Assembly (NCBI GenBank): GCA_025602915.1
Contig: JAHLJZ010000006.1
Location: 496,001 to 560,000, forward strand
Length of the DNA stretch: 64,000 nt
DNA from: Paraphysoderma sedebokerense
Taxonomy: Eukaryota > Blastocladiomycota > Physodermatomycetes > Physodermatales > Physodermataceae
Reading direction: 5' to 3'
In this document: piece after piece, positions 38,101-49,900 of the stretch
Position numbering within the stretch: the first letter of the stretch is position 1
Layout of the letters: each line of letters opens with the position of its first letter
Made by a program: the position numbers and the translations under genes
Notes under the pieces: generated by a model
What the model was told of the DNA's origin: nothing
The model's input: the letters and a program-made list of their open reading frames with translations, nothing else
Databases searched by the model: none

Positions 38101-39551
38101 ACCTGCATAAACATTGCTAATTTTTTTTATCTGTCGGCTGACTTCGATTCACACGTCTGTTCGTATATATCCATTCACTTGAAACGCTGCGGTTTGCGGA
38201 TATATAGAAAAAACTCTTTACGCTTTCCCAATCGACATTCTCGATGCAGCAGATCCGTCTAATCCCCGTAAAGCACGAAAAGTGTCGTCCCATGTCTCCT
38301 TCTTTAAATGTGGTACTTCAAACGAAAAACCTCTCATAGTAGTTGTCAAAACATCCACACTCTCAACCACCATCAAAGCATACGAACCCGTAGTTCAAAC
38401 CAAGAAACAATCAGGGCTAGCCAAATTAATCAAAGCTGGTGCCGGAGGCACTGCGAACGATTTGGTGAAGTTATATAAAGAATTGTATATACCCAGTGAA
38501 AGTACGAGCGTCAGTTTTCTGAAAACAAAACTGTGTGTGGGATGTGTCAAGGGTTTTGAGATTGTGGATTTGGGAAGTTTGGCCACCCAAGGTTCGTTGA
38601 TTGATTCCACCCATGTTTGTTTCCGATTTTATGGTTAACTCGCGTTGGTGTAGAACTTCTGGATCCGGCGGATGAGTCTTTATCTTTTGTGCTACGCAGA
38701 GACAATGTTAAACCGATAGCGATTTTTAGAATCAGTGATACGTTTTTGTTATGCTATAATGGTAAGTGGATTGTAAGACGTATCGAATGGAAAGTTTTGA
38801 TACTGACTGACGGCGTGATTTTTGTCGCAATCAATTAGAATTCGGCTTTTATGTCAACAAGAATGGACGAAGGGTTCGAAATGATTGGCTTGTGAATTGG
38901 GAATGTGATCCTATTGATTTCGGTATGACTCTGTCCCGTTTGTCGAACCCTCATTATGGCGGGACCAATTGGTTACTGATTCAAACTTATCTGTTCTTCA
39001 ACTTTTCTTGAACAGCCTGCTACCCTCCTTATATTTTGGCCTTTTCTTCCAGTTTCGTCGAAATCCGAGACTTAACAACGGGTAAAGTTCAACAGATCAT
39101 ACCAGTCACCAATCTCAGTTGCATCCGGGCGACGGACACCGCAGTGTACGCTGTGATCGAGTCCACTGCCGCTGAGCATCGAGAAACCAAAGAAATGAAA
39201 GATCCAAACGCGAGCTTTAATTCCGGTACCGGAAGTTCCACGGCAAGCACTGTGTCCGGTGGATACAAAATCATCAAATTATTCGAGTTACCCAAAATTT
39301 CTGCTTTGAATGAAAGTAGCACTGGAAACGGAATGATACCACGAGTTACAGTCGACGCTGCGGAGTCACCGTTTCCGTCACAATCTAGACCGTCGTCAGC
39401 GGCTAGTATCGGTACTGTGACTGGATCTGCGGTTGCACCGTTGTTAGGGGCACCTCATCGAGTGGGATCAGGGAGGTTGAGTAATGCGAGTATACTTAGT
39501 AGGAATTCGGTATTGAGTGAAGGAAGCCCAATCGAGAGGAATCCGTCGTAG
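35161..39551 (+). CDS. ROM1/2- or Rgf-like Rho1 exchange factor (DEP-DH-PH-CNH)
   Basis: The start at 35161 (MDSLSLRSKGRTKR) lies in a serine-rich tail. A DEP domain is split by an intron (IPLTNQIKDSLEYKNCFVGR near 35350, DLLSLIIRTGDRNLALLVGR near 35690). The DH domain spans about 36300-37130 (RQEVIFELIHSEEQFVNDL; PIQSFLARPTTRMGRYPLLL). A PH domain lies at about 37230-37790 (ELTVFLLDHCLLLTKKKK). A citron-homology domain runs from about 37920 to 39130 (VIVGSDNGLYVATE; PYILAFSSSFVEIRDL). The order is that of fungal Rom2/Rgf proteins, which activate Rho1 for cell-wall glucan synthesis and the cell-integrity MAP kinase pathway. At least ten exons. It is divergent from FANCL and co-directional with FANCM. 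Confidence 0.92.
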
Positions 39552-39875
39552 TGTAAATGGAATAATTGGATGAGATAAAATAGGACGCACGCAAATCCGT
39601 TTTTCTTGGTTTTTTTTTTTTTTTTAGCTTAGTCACGCTTTGGCATGTATTATACTGTATTTCACAATTCCTGTTACATTATGATATAATGATGATGACA
39701 CTTTCACTATCAATCGTGGGAAAACTTCTGTATATTTTTATATTTTGAGTACCATACCGTACACATCATTTAAATATAACCCGTTCTAGCTTTCTGGTGG
39801 CTGAGCCGTCCCTTCTTCAAGTTTTTACGCGCACCTGTTGCTTTCAAACCCTCTATCCCAGCGATACTCGAGACC
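39552..39875 (+). other. Intergenic between RhoGEF and FANCM, with a 16-base T run
   Basis: This 324-base spacer is AT-rich. It holds an uninterrupted run of 16 T at 39610-39625, about 60 bases after the RhoGEF stop, in the likely 3' UTR. The FANCM promoter and leader must lie in the second half. Nothing else is visible. Confidence 0.5.
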
Positions 39876-42800
39876 ATGGAACTCGACGACGACGATGAGT
39901 TCGGGTTAGATGATATAGAATTCGATGATACAGAGTTAGCCGCTGTTTTGGATACCGTGGAACAACAAATTTCTTCAAACAGTTACAACCATCACACTAC
40001 TTCTTCAACCAGTTTTCCACTTCCGCGGCCAGGTCAGTTTCAACCGCAGCAACCACAGCAGCAGCGACAACAACAGGTGAATCGATCGAATAATTTTTCG
40101 AATCGGAATCTTGCCGGGAATGTCAATGGGAATGGGAGTTGGAAAGGGAAAGAAAAAGAGAAGGGTCAGGTTTCGTTGTTTCAGAGTTTTCATGGAAATG
40201 GAAATGGACATGGACTTGGTCTTGGTGGATCGAGTAGTCCAAAAGTACAGACCAAGAATGTTGTGGTTAAAGGTTCGAAAATCAATTCAATTAAATCAAT
40301 CATCGCAAAAAGATTCAATTTTGATTTTGATTTGTGATATCTCGGTTACCGTTTTCACTACCAGATCCAACCCTCGAACACCCCAACTCCCCTAACAAAC
40401 CCATCCCCACCATTCCAACTTCTACACTCCTCCAAAACGCTACCTCTCATCACCCGTTTAACCCTGCTACAATCACGTCTTGGATTTACCCTACTAATTA
40501 TCCCGTTAGAGATTACCAATTTAATATCGTACAGAAAGCGTTGTTCGTGAATACGTTGGTGAGTTTGCCCACTGGGTTGGGGAAAACTTTGATCGCGGCG
40601 GTGGTGATGTATGTTGTTTTGGTATTTAAGGTTGAAATGTTGAAATGGTTATTGAACTGGTTTTTTTTGCTGGATAGGTATAATTATTATCGCTGGTTTC
40701 CTAGGGGAAAGATTGTTTTTATGGTAAGATTTGTATTTACAATCGAATTTCGACACACAAGGATCTAATTGCATGTTTTCTTTTTGGTTATCATAGGCTC
40801 CTACTAAGCCGTTGGGTAGTGTATTTCCCTTAGCTTATCGGTATTCACTGGCGGGTCTTAACGCGTCTTTTTATATTTTCTCTCTTACTAGTGGCACAAC
40901 AAATCAAAGCCTGTTACGATATTATGGGTATACCGAACGAAGATACCGTCGAGTTAACCGGCAGTTTATCCCCCGATTCGAGGGCTCAAATATGGGAAAA
41001 CAAACGAATATTTTATCTGACGCCTCAAATTATCCAGAATGACTTGCAACGAGGAACGTGTCCAGCAGAGAGTATTGTTTGTTTGGTGGTGGATGAAGCT
41101 CACAGAGCTCAAGGGAATCATGCGTATACAGAGGTAGTGAGGGAAATGATGAAACGCAATAAGGATTTTAGGATTTTGGCGTTGAGTGCTACACCTGGGT
41201 ATGTATTTGGAACGATATGATTATGTTTTTGTTGAAGTAAAGTGGTTTGTGTGAAGGCTTACCGGTTGAATCTGTCGACAGAAACGATAAAAAGGCCGTC
41301 GATGCAATTATTCATAATCTGTTGATTTCTCGTATTGAAATTCGCTCTGAAGATTCTATCGATATTCGTCCTTACATTCACCAACGCAAAGTCGAAGAAA
41401 TAGTCGTCAAATTAGACAACACATTAAATGAAATCAAAAATAAGTTTGCCTCAATTATGGAACATTTTCTTGTCCGTCTTAATTCGACAAGAGCATACTG
41501 GGAACGAGATCCGCATCGAGTTTCGAAATTTGGGTTGATTAAAGGACGAGATAAATATCGAAATGAGCAAAGTCATTCCGTTACCCCCGGAATTCACGCT
41601 CAAATTGAAGGCGATTTTGGAATTTGTATCGCTTTGGCTCATTGTTATTCACTTTTAACGCAACATGGTATTCGGTCGTTTTATAAAAACGTAAAACATA
41701 TTTTGGACGAAGCCAAATCAGGAAGAATATCAAGAGCGAAGCAAGAGTTTATTCGACAACCAAAATTACAGCAGATTATGGCATCGATTGAGTCGATGAT
41801 GAATGAACCGACTTTTGTGGCTCATCCGAAACAAGAAAAGTTGGTCGGCATTGTTGTTTCGCATTTCGTTCAACACGAGGAAACCGAAAGTGCAAAGGAT
41901 CCAAAGGAACGCCGTCAAAGCAGAATAATGATTTTCGCACAATATAGGGAAACAGTAGATGAGATATGCCAATTATTGAATCAACATGAACCAATTGTTC
42001 GAACAATGACATTCGTTGGTCAGGCTACCGCTAAAGGAGCCAAAGGATTGAAACAGAAAGATCAGATTGAAGTGATTCGAAAGTTTCAATCTGGTGGTTA
42101 CAATACTTTAGTTTGTACCTCGATCGGCGAAGAAGGTCTTGACATCGGTGAAGTCGATCTGATTGTTTGCTATGATTCCCAAAATTCGAGTATCCGAATG
42201 CTTCAAAGAATGGGGCGAACGGGTCGAAAACGGGAAGGTCGTGTGTGCGTTTTATTAACTGAAGGCAAAGAAGTCGAAAGTTTCAAAAGATCACAATTTT
42301 CGTATAAAGACGTTCAAAAAGCGATTATACAGCAAGATAAAACTTTTGAATTGTATCGAGAAAATCCGATGTTATTACCTCGAGGGTACCGACCGGTTTG
42401 TGTAAAAATGGAAATGTCGATTGCAAAAATCAATAGGAATGAAGGAAACGGGAAAAGAAAAAGAAATGAAAAACTGAATGGATCAGGTCCTTATCTGGAT
42501 ACGGAAGAGTATGTACAGTACACAACAAAATATCGGTTAGGTGTAGATTCGTTACCTACAGTCTCAATCAATCGTTTTCCGGAATGGCAACAATCGTTTC
42601 GCACGGTGTATGCTATCCAACATTCATCGAGGTCAAATCAGTTTGTAGAGTTAAACAGAATATCCCTCGACCTCAAAGACCAAGAAGACCGGAATGAAGA
42701 CGATTACGGAAACCGAATGAAGAACTTACTGGGTGATAAGTCCAATAAAACTACAATAAAACCGCCGCCCAAAAAGAAGAACAAAAGAAAAATTGTACTT

Positions 42801-45800
42801 GACGACTCTGATTCGGATGGGTTACCGGATATTAGTCTTATTGTACAGAAACCTGCTCAAAAGCAATCAGTACGTATTACGGACCCGGGCAAACGGAATC
42901 AATCGATTCTTGCAGATAATGAAGACGACGACGATTTTGAACTAGATGATTCTGCAAGTCTTGTTCGGCAAACGGTTGTTTCGGTTGTTACACCTCAAAT
43001 ATCAAAAGAGCCGTCGCCACCTCCATCTCGATCTCCATCCCCAATAGTCGTTATGGAAATTGATAAACCAGATACCAGTCCCGTGATGCAATCTGAAAAT
43101 AACTTCTTTGCTGATGGAAACAAAGAAAATGTTCAATCGGTTGAGGAGCAGGCACCCATAGAGACAGATGCATTCTCTGACATAGAAGATCGCTTCGAAC
43201 CCATCATCATAGACGACAATCATGTTCGATCTTCTCCTCACTCTGCTGTTTCGGAATCTGGATCTTTGGATGATGAATACGACTTTTGGGAGGTACGAAG
43301 GTGTCCGTTTGTGTTGCCTTATGAAGATCAGCAGTATAAATTGGCACCCAGGGGAATGTACATTGATTCTGTGGAGCTTGAGATTCGCGATGCGTTCGAG
43401 GTGAGGATAACCTTGTTCTGTTTGGAAACGCATCATACCTTTAGACTGACCTGACCGTTTTTCCTGACATCAGAACGATATCGCCCCTGCATTACCGAAC
43501 AAATCGACGACTTCAATCATTAAGCGTACACCGTTAACGATTCACCAACCGACGCATGGTCTAGTAACGGTTGATTCTGATGAACCTTCGCGTTGTGACT
43601 TCGATACATTCATTTCTAGCAAATCGAAATGTGAATTACCGGCCGACCTTATATTAAATTCAGACGACGAGAGCGCGATGGATGATGCGGGAATTGAGAT
43701 TGACATTGATCCATGGTTTGTAGAGGAGACTGAACGCATGAATTCACATACCGCCACCATCTCAACACGAACTGAAGAAACGAAATCCCTCCTTCGGGAA
43801 GGCATTGCCGGTACTCCGTTCATGAACGCCGATACCTATCACGTCAAGCGAATTGATTGCCCCACACCTGCATTATCACTGGAATCTCCACTTCCTAACC
43901 CAGCTCCCGATCAAAGCTCCTTCATTGTTCCTTCGCCTGTCCTTCAACATCACCGAGCGAATGAAGTATCATTTACCATGTCTTCGCCTTTCGTTCAAAA
44001 GACACCTATCAATCATGACCAATATGATATCCCTTCACCAACATTTCCAATCTCGTCAACGAATCATTCTTTCCTAGGAATTCCTTCAATCACTGGAACA
44101 CCAAACAATTTGTCTATGGCTATAACCGGAACGCCTGGTGCAACACAATTGGATATCAATCCAGCACGTTTCAAAGCGAAAAATCGACGAATCGTCGATA
44201 CTCCGGACGATAAGACTCCTATTATCAAAACCAAATTCGTCAGAGCAAAGGGTAAAAATCGGATTATCGATGAAAGCCCACAACAGTCCTCAACCAGTAC
44301 AACAACCAGTACAAGTAGAGTAATAGATTTTCAGATCGAAGATGACAATGATGAAGATGATTTCATGGAGGATAACTCTAAGCAGGAAGTGACATTGGAT
44401 AAGCCGAAGAAGAATAAGAAAATACCGATCACAGCTAAAAGTGCGTGGTTTGATGTTGAAGCCGACGTTTCGGGATCTGATAGTGGTGATGAAGAGGATG
44501 ATGAATACGATTCTGAGATGGAAGAATTTTTAGACTGTCGTAGTCAGTTGACGCAAGATGTGGAAATGGAAGTGTATCGAATGTCAATGGGCAGTGACGC
44601 TGATCTAGCGAGAGCATTGTTTAGAGGTAAGAAAGTGTTTAGAAATGAAGCGTTAAGAAGAGCTTTTGGTGGTGCGGGAGGAAGCGGAGATGTTTCTATG
44701 GTTGCCTCAGGTGTCGAAACGCAGATGAATGAAAGTTCTATGATGGACTATGACGATACGCAGAGATCTTATGACTCTCAAATGACGCAAGATTCGTTCG
44801 TGGTCGATGACGATGTGATTGAATTCGACGAAGAGGAGGATGAACTGGACATTGTGATTGAGGAAGAGTCACAGGTAGTGGAGAAACCTGTGAGACGGAA
44901 ACGATTGTTAAAGAAGAAGGAGATAAATGGGCCGAAACCAAGTGAAAGAAATGAATCTCCTCCGACTTCTGATCATGTTGAAGCGGTATCAATGACGGTC
45001 TCTAAACGATCGATCATTTCCGTTGCTACGACGAAAAACAAGCTTTCTGTTCAAAATATATCTTCCGCCTCGACTAATAAACCAGACGACGTGTTCAAAG
45101 TACCGGCTCCAAAAATAAAACCTTCTCCAAATCTGCCGCTTCAACGGACTTCTTCAAATCAGTTTACTCGCGCTTCAGACCTCTTAACAAATAAGATTTC
45201 TTCTGAGCAGGATGAAACGCCAAGTTTTATGGACAAGTCTTCTAATGCTACTGCAACTCCGTTAGCGCGGGCCGTAAGCAAGTTTGATGGATTCGTCGTG
45301 GATGGTGTCACTCCAATTAAAGACAAAGAAGAAATAAACAAGATCCGGAAGGTCAGTACAGTGAATTATTAAATTCAGGATGCCTGTCTTTTTTTCTGAG
45401 TTTGAAACCTTTAATATAATGTGTGAGTATAGGACGAAGAGGCAGCCGCTGAACCTACTGTTCGGACTGATGCGGAAGAGGTGGTCATTCTAGTCGACAG
45501 CCGTGAGCTGAAGTCCCAAATCTGCTCAATTTTGCGGGGTATGCCTAATGTCAGAACTGTCATTTATCAACTCTCTGTTGGAGATTATATAATATCAAAG
45601 TAAGTTACTTGTATCATTCCTACATTTTGGGAATTTATAACACATATGGCGTACATCCTGATCTCACAATTTTGGTTTCAACAGTCGCGTCGTTGTAGAA
45701 AGAAAAACCGAATCGGATTTATTAAGCAGCGTATATAATAAGCGGGTGTTTGAACAAATATCTTTTATTAAAACAATGTATGAAAAACCATATTTAATCC

Positions 45801-46513
45801 TAGAGAAAGATCAGAATAAGCATGCCATGGAAAATCCGTAAGTTTTCTTTAATTTAATTATGCCTTCATTGAGTTTTGCTAATGTTTGGTGCTCCTATGC
45901 TCATTTAATATGGCAATTATCAGATCTACCGTCACACAATTAGAAGGCATCATTACGGCCTTCTCTAGAATGAAAGTCCCTATCCTCTTTTCGGATTCTA
46001 AAGGTACGATTCGTCTTATGTCCAAAGATGATATCTTACCTATGTAATGACTTACCTCGGCTACCTAGAACAAACTGCTCAATATCTGTATGATCTTGCT
46101 TTGTTTGAAGCGAAAGCGGGAAACCGAATCAACGTGCCGCTCTCCATACCCGATAAAAAGAACAACGTAAGTCTCTGGGGAATTATTTTGATCTATTGAA
46201 GCCATGGCTAAAGCTTGACATTTTACATTCCCTTTTACAGCTGTTACAGTTTATACTTTCGATACCGGGTATATCGGAAATGACGGCGTTAAATATACTC
46301 TATAGTGACTTCGCAACATTGAAGGAGTTTATCATGAGGTACGTAAAGACTGCTCATTTTAAAGTGCCGTATCCAATTGACATGATTATTTTGTGGGACA
46401 TTAGTAACACTGAGGAGATGAAGCAAAAAGTCCAATTGACCCAACGGAAGATACATGGTATCACAGACTATGTAAAATATGAGTATTCCGATGCAAACGA
46501 GAAGATTATGTGA
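39876..46513 (+). CDS. FANCM: FANCM/Hef-type helicase with an ERCC4 nuclease domain
   Basis: The start at 39876 opens an acidic N-terminus (MELDDDDEFGLDDIEFDD). Helicase motifs: I in LPTGLGKT, Ia in FMAPTKPL across an intron, II VDEAHRA, III ALSATPG, and VI QRMGRTGRKREGR. The FANCM-specific insert is present (SRIEIRSEDSIDI onward). The MHF-binding segment reads FPEWQQSFRTVYAIQHSSRS (about 42580). A long disordered linker with many SP/TP sites follows (about 42750-45360). The C-terminus is an ERCC4 fold: VDSREL, GDYII (about 45580), VVERKTESD (45695-45718), then a helix-hairpin-helix region (LLQFILSIPGISEMTALNIL), ending at 46513. The motif GD...ERK-x3-D is complete, so the nuclease could be active. 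Yeast Mph1 lacks this domain. At least ten exons. Confidence 0.93.
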
Positions 46514-46956
46514 TACGGGAGGAATATGAGAGCATTTGAGCGTTTGAAATCGTACATTTTATATTTATAGATTCAAACTTTGTAGATTAGTTTTTGAATG
46601 GGTCGTCTAATTGAAACGCGATGTAAACAAACTTTAAATGTACATAGTAACATCCTTTTGTATCTAATATACATTTTAATTCTTATACGTGCACCCCTTG
46701 CCTTCATTTGTATTTGTTAATCTTCTTGAACTGGATCTTTCTATTGCCTCGGACTGCTTGCTGTGCCCTTATTCTGATTCAGGTTACGGGTGAGTATATC
46801 TTTTGTTCTCGGCCTGCCGTAACTCGCGACTGATATCTTTTCGGCTTTCGAATCACTTGATTATAAAGTAGTGCATGAATAATGCTCTCTAATACAAATA
46901 CAGCAGCGGCAGAAGTGATGGGAATTTCACAACTATACGCAAGGTTTATCTTCTAG
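46514..46956. promoter_or_regulatory. Spacer and probable NUP188 leader with a 5' UTR intron or upstream frame
   Basis: This 443-base AT-rich spacer holds the FANCM 3' end and the NUP188 promoter. A good donor (GGGTGAGT) lies at about 46790. A good acceptor (TTTATCTTCTAG) ends exactly before the NUP188 ATG at 46957, suggesting a leader intron. If unspliced, a 24-codon frame starting at 46882 ends with TAG directly touching the NUP188 ATG in the same frame. Confidence 0.5.
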
Positions 46957-49900
46957 ATGTTTTGCAGACATATTCGAGATTCAGGTCCACTAAATTTGTT
47001 TTGTTGCGATACTTGTAGTACAAAAACGAAGTTGGCTGATACCTTAACAGCCCAGAACACTGATTGCTCAGTTGAAGATATGGTCAAACTATTGAACGAT
47101 AATTATGACTGGATCTCAATCGGATTAGAATACTTCAAACCCTCATCGGCCTCTTCTCGTTCTCAAATATCAAAGGATAAGGTGACAAGTAAAGGTCAAT
47201 CGGTTGCTCTCAAAAATGGAGAGTACCAATTTATCTTAAACGTGTCCGATTTGTTGGGATTGGACGAAGTCCAATGTTTTCAGCTAATTAGAAGTTACAT
47301 TTCGGAATACATCAAGAGTGATGGAAAAGAAGAAGACATTGAATACAGCAGTTCTCTTTTGATGCCTATAGTGAATCACTACTTTAGTGAAAGGGAGAGT
47401 GTGTTGAGAATGATTTCGGAACTGTTTCGGACAGCAGACGATGTTGGCCACGTTTATCAGAGCGCTGCAGGGTCGATAGTGGAAAAGCTTTGCTCGAACG
47501 ACCAATTTTCGAACCGTCTATTTCAGCAGTTTAAGGAATTGGTGAAAGGAAAAATCCCAAAAAATATGGAAGTTTCCACAAAAATGGCTAAACGTTGGAT
47601 TGTTCAGAACTTAAGAGAGCAAAAACGAATGTTGGATTGCTTGATATTGCTTCATTATCTTCGAGTTCCTTGTCCTCCCAGGCGAGCAGTAGAGTTGATA
47701 GATTTCTTCGTCCAAAATCGGTTTGGCCTCCGGCAAATCAATAACCGATTCAACGATAATGAGGCCTTCCTTCTCATTCAACGGATCTACTACTGTGCTG
47801 TCATTCTTTCTATCGAAATTTTTGATTTAGAAACTTTGCTTCTACCATTCACACTTTCTACATCACCGAAGAATTCGTCTATTGTGGACTCGCCAAACGC
47901 TATAATCCAGCTTGGAGCTATATTTGATAATATCGCCAATCAACCGGATGAATTTTTCGGTCCTCCTCTGCTTCTCTGGTCTCTGTTCTGTTGCCGCCTT
48001 GATGCAATAATGAGCGAATCGGACTGTCCTGCTTCCTATTTGGAAGTGAGCAATTGCATTACCTTAGAGAAAGGTACAAATTACCGCGCCAAGATGGCGA
48101 AAGCATATCAGTACAATGCTGTCGATGCGATTGTACTGTTATTGAAGAGCGATCTAGTCAGCCCGGAAGAATCGTACAATGTAGCGTACAGAAGTATTAT
48201 CAAGGGCCTTTTCAATCTGTTGCTGACAGCTTGTCAGGCAAGCTCCTTACCCGGTTACGAGTCTTTAGTGGACTGGATGTGTTTGGTATATGATAACGAA
48301 CCGTCCTTGACAAGAGAATTCTGGGAAAGTGATCGTCGGTTCGCTAGTCATTCTTCGTTACTTGACATTGCTCGTTCTCGATTTCCGGCCGAGATTTCTC
48401 CGTTTGTTCGAATTTTGACTTCTTTGATTGGGGATGAAACGACTGCACAGTATGCTTTGGACTATTCATCCTGTGTCCCCACATTTACCGTTTCAGATTC
48501 TGCTTTGGATTTTGAACCACTCGGGAATACAGCTGAGCGACTTATACGTTTGAGGGGAAAGCGCGAGGGGATGAATTACGATTATATGTTTTGTGCATTA
48601 ATACCACCTGGTACATGTGGAAAGATTGTTTCTGCCAGGACTGGGATACCCCCGGTGGTCATTCAATGGAGTGTCGAATATCCGCTGATTCTTTTTTGCA
48701 TGTCTCTATTGGAATCATTTCTTGCGAAATCACCCGAAACCACTGAACATTCTATGTCTGATGTCACCGATATCGTCACCTTCATCAAGCAACTCTTTTT
48801 ACATGGCAAAGTTAAGGACGTTATTTCCCGACTCAACGATTATCCGCCTATACCCGAGCAAAATTTTTACCCGGATCTTCCGTCTCAAATTTGTCGATTA
48901 CTTCAATACATCATTCCCCTAAACCCTCCTGCTAAACTTATTGCTGGGTCCATGCAGTGTTTCAAATTTCTTTTTCAAGTGACTCCTTCCGACTTATGGA
49001 ACTTTCTGCGGCGGTCTTACATAGTTCCTCCCAGTAGCAATACCTACGCCCCGAATCATCTTCAAAATATTTTTCAAAGAGTTGAGATTGTATCAGGTCA
49101 ATATCCTATCACAAGAGCATGGTTGGAGCTCGTTGATACGCTAATTGAAGAGTCCTTGTACTCGGGGTATTCGGATGATCTCACGAGCCTTCAAGAACAT
49201 ATCCTTATGTCTTGTCTGAACTATATCTTGAACGATATATTCCCAACTTACGATACTTGGCGCTATAGTTCTTTGTTCGAACGGTTCAAAGTTGGGGCGA
49301 CAATCCTCCTAATTCTCTTAAAATCTCTGAATCATCCGCGATTGTCTAGTCTCCTTACCAGTTCACTTCAGACGTTCGTTCAAATAACAAAAATCATCAG
49401 ATCAGGCCAAGAGTTGATGAATGCATTATTTGAGAAGGGAAAGTTTAGAGAAGGAGAGCAAGTCCAAGAGCTTATATATGCAAGCTTCAAGCTTCTTCAA
49501 TCGCTTCTCGAACGTCGAAAAGCGGTTCAATCTTACGCCTGGGTCGTTGAACAGGTCATTCTGAATCGATCCTTTGGAAAAGAGAAAGAAGAATTTATTC
49601 CGATGATCGCGAATTACATTTCTTACAAGTATGATGATAGATTTCCGGTAATAGCCGCAAAAACGTTGAAGTACATCATTCAAAGTGTGACGGAAATGCA
49701 ATCTGCACCTTCCGCCTTGGTCGATTATCTCGGAGATACGGCGCACGTAGCCCAAAGATTCAAATCTTGTCTTTCAAATTCAAAGTCAAGCGTCGAGTTG
49801 AGAATAGCAATTTGGGAATTGATAGCCACTATAGTGGAGTTGCAACCAGGATTGGCGTCATCATATTTTTTACAAAGCCAGTCAGGAAATGGAAAAGTGG

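Noticed and set aside
39610-39625. Poly-T run as a sign of a retroposed element
   Set aside because: No target duplication, no element sequence next to it and a position in a 3' flank; it is better read as a simple homopolymer.
39876-46513. Plain Mph1-type helicase
   Set aside because: Mph1 ends after the helicase and MHF-binding region. Here the ERCC4 and helix-hairpin-helix exons follow on the same strand with no gene break, so FANCM/Hef is the better name.
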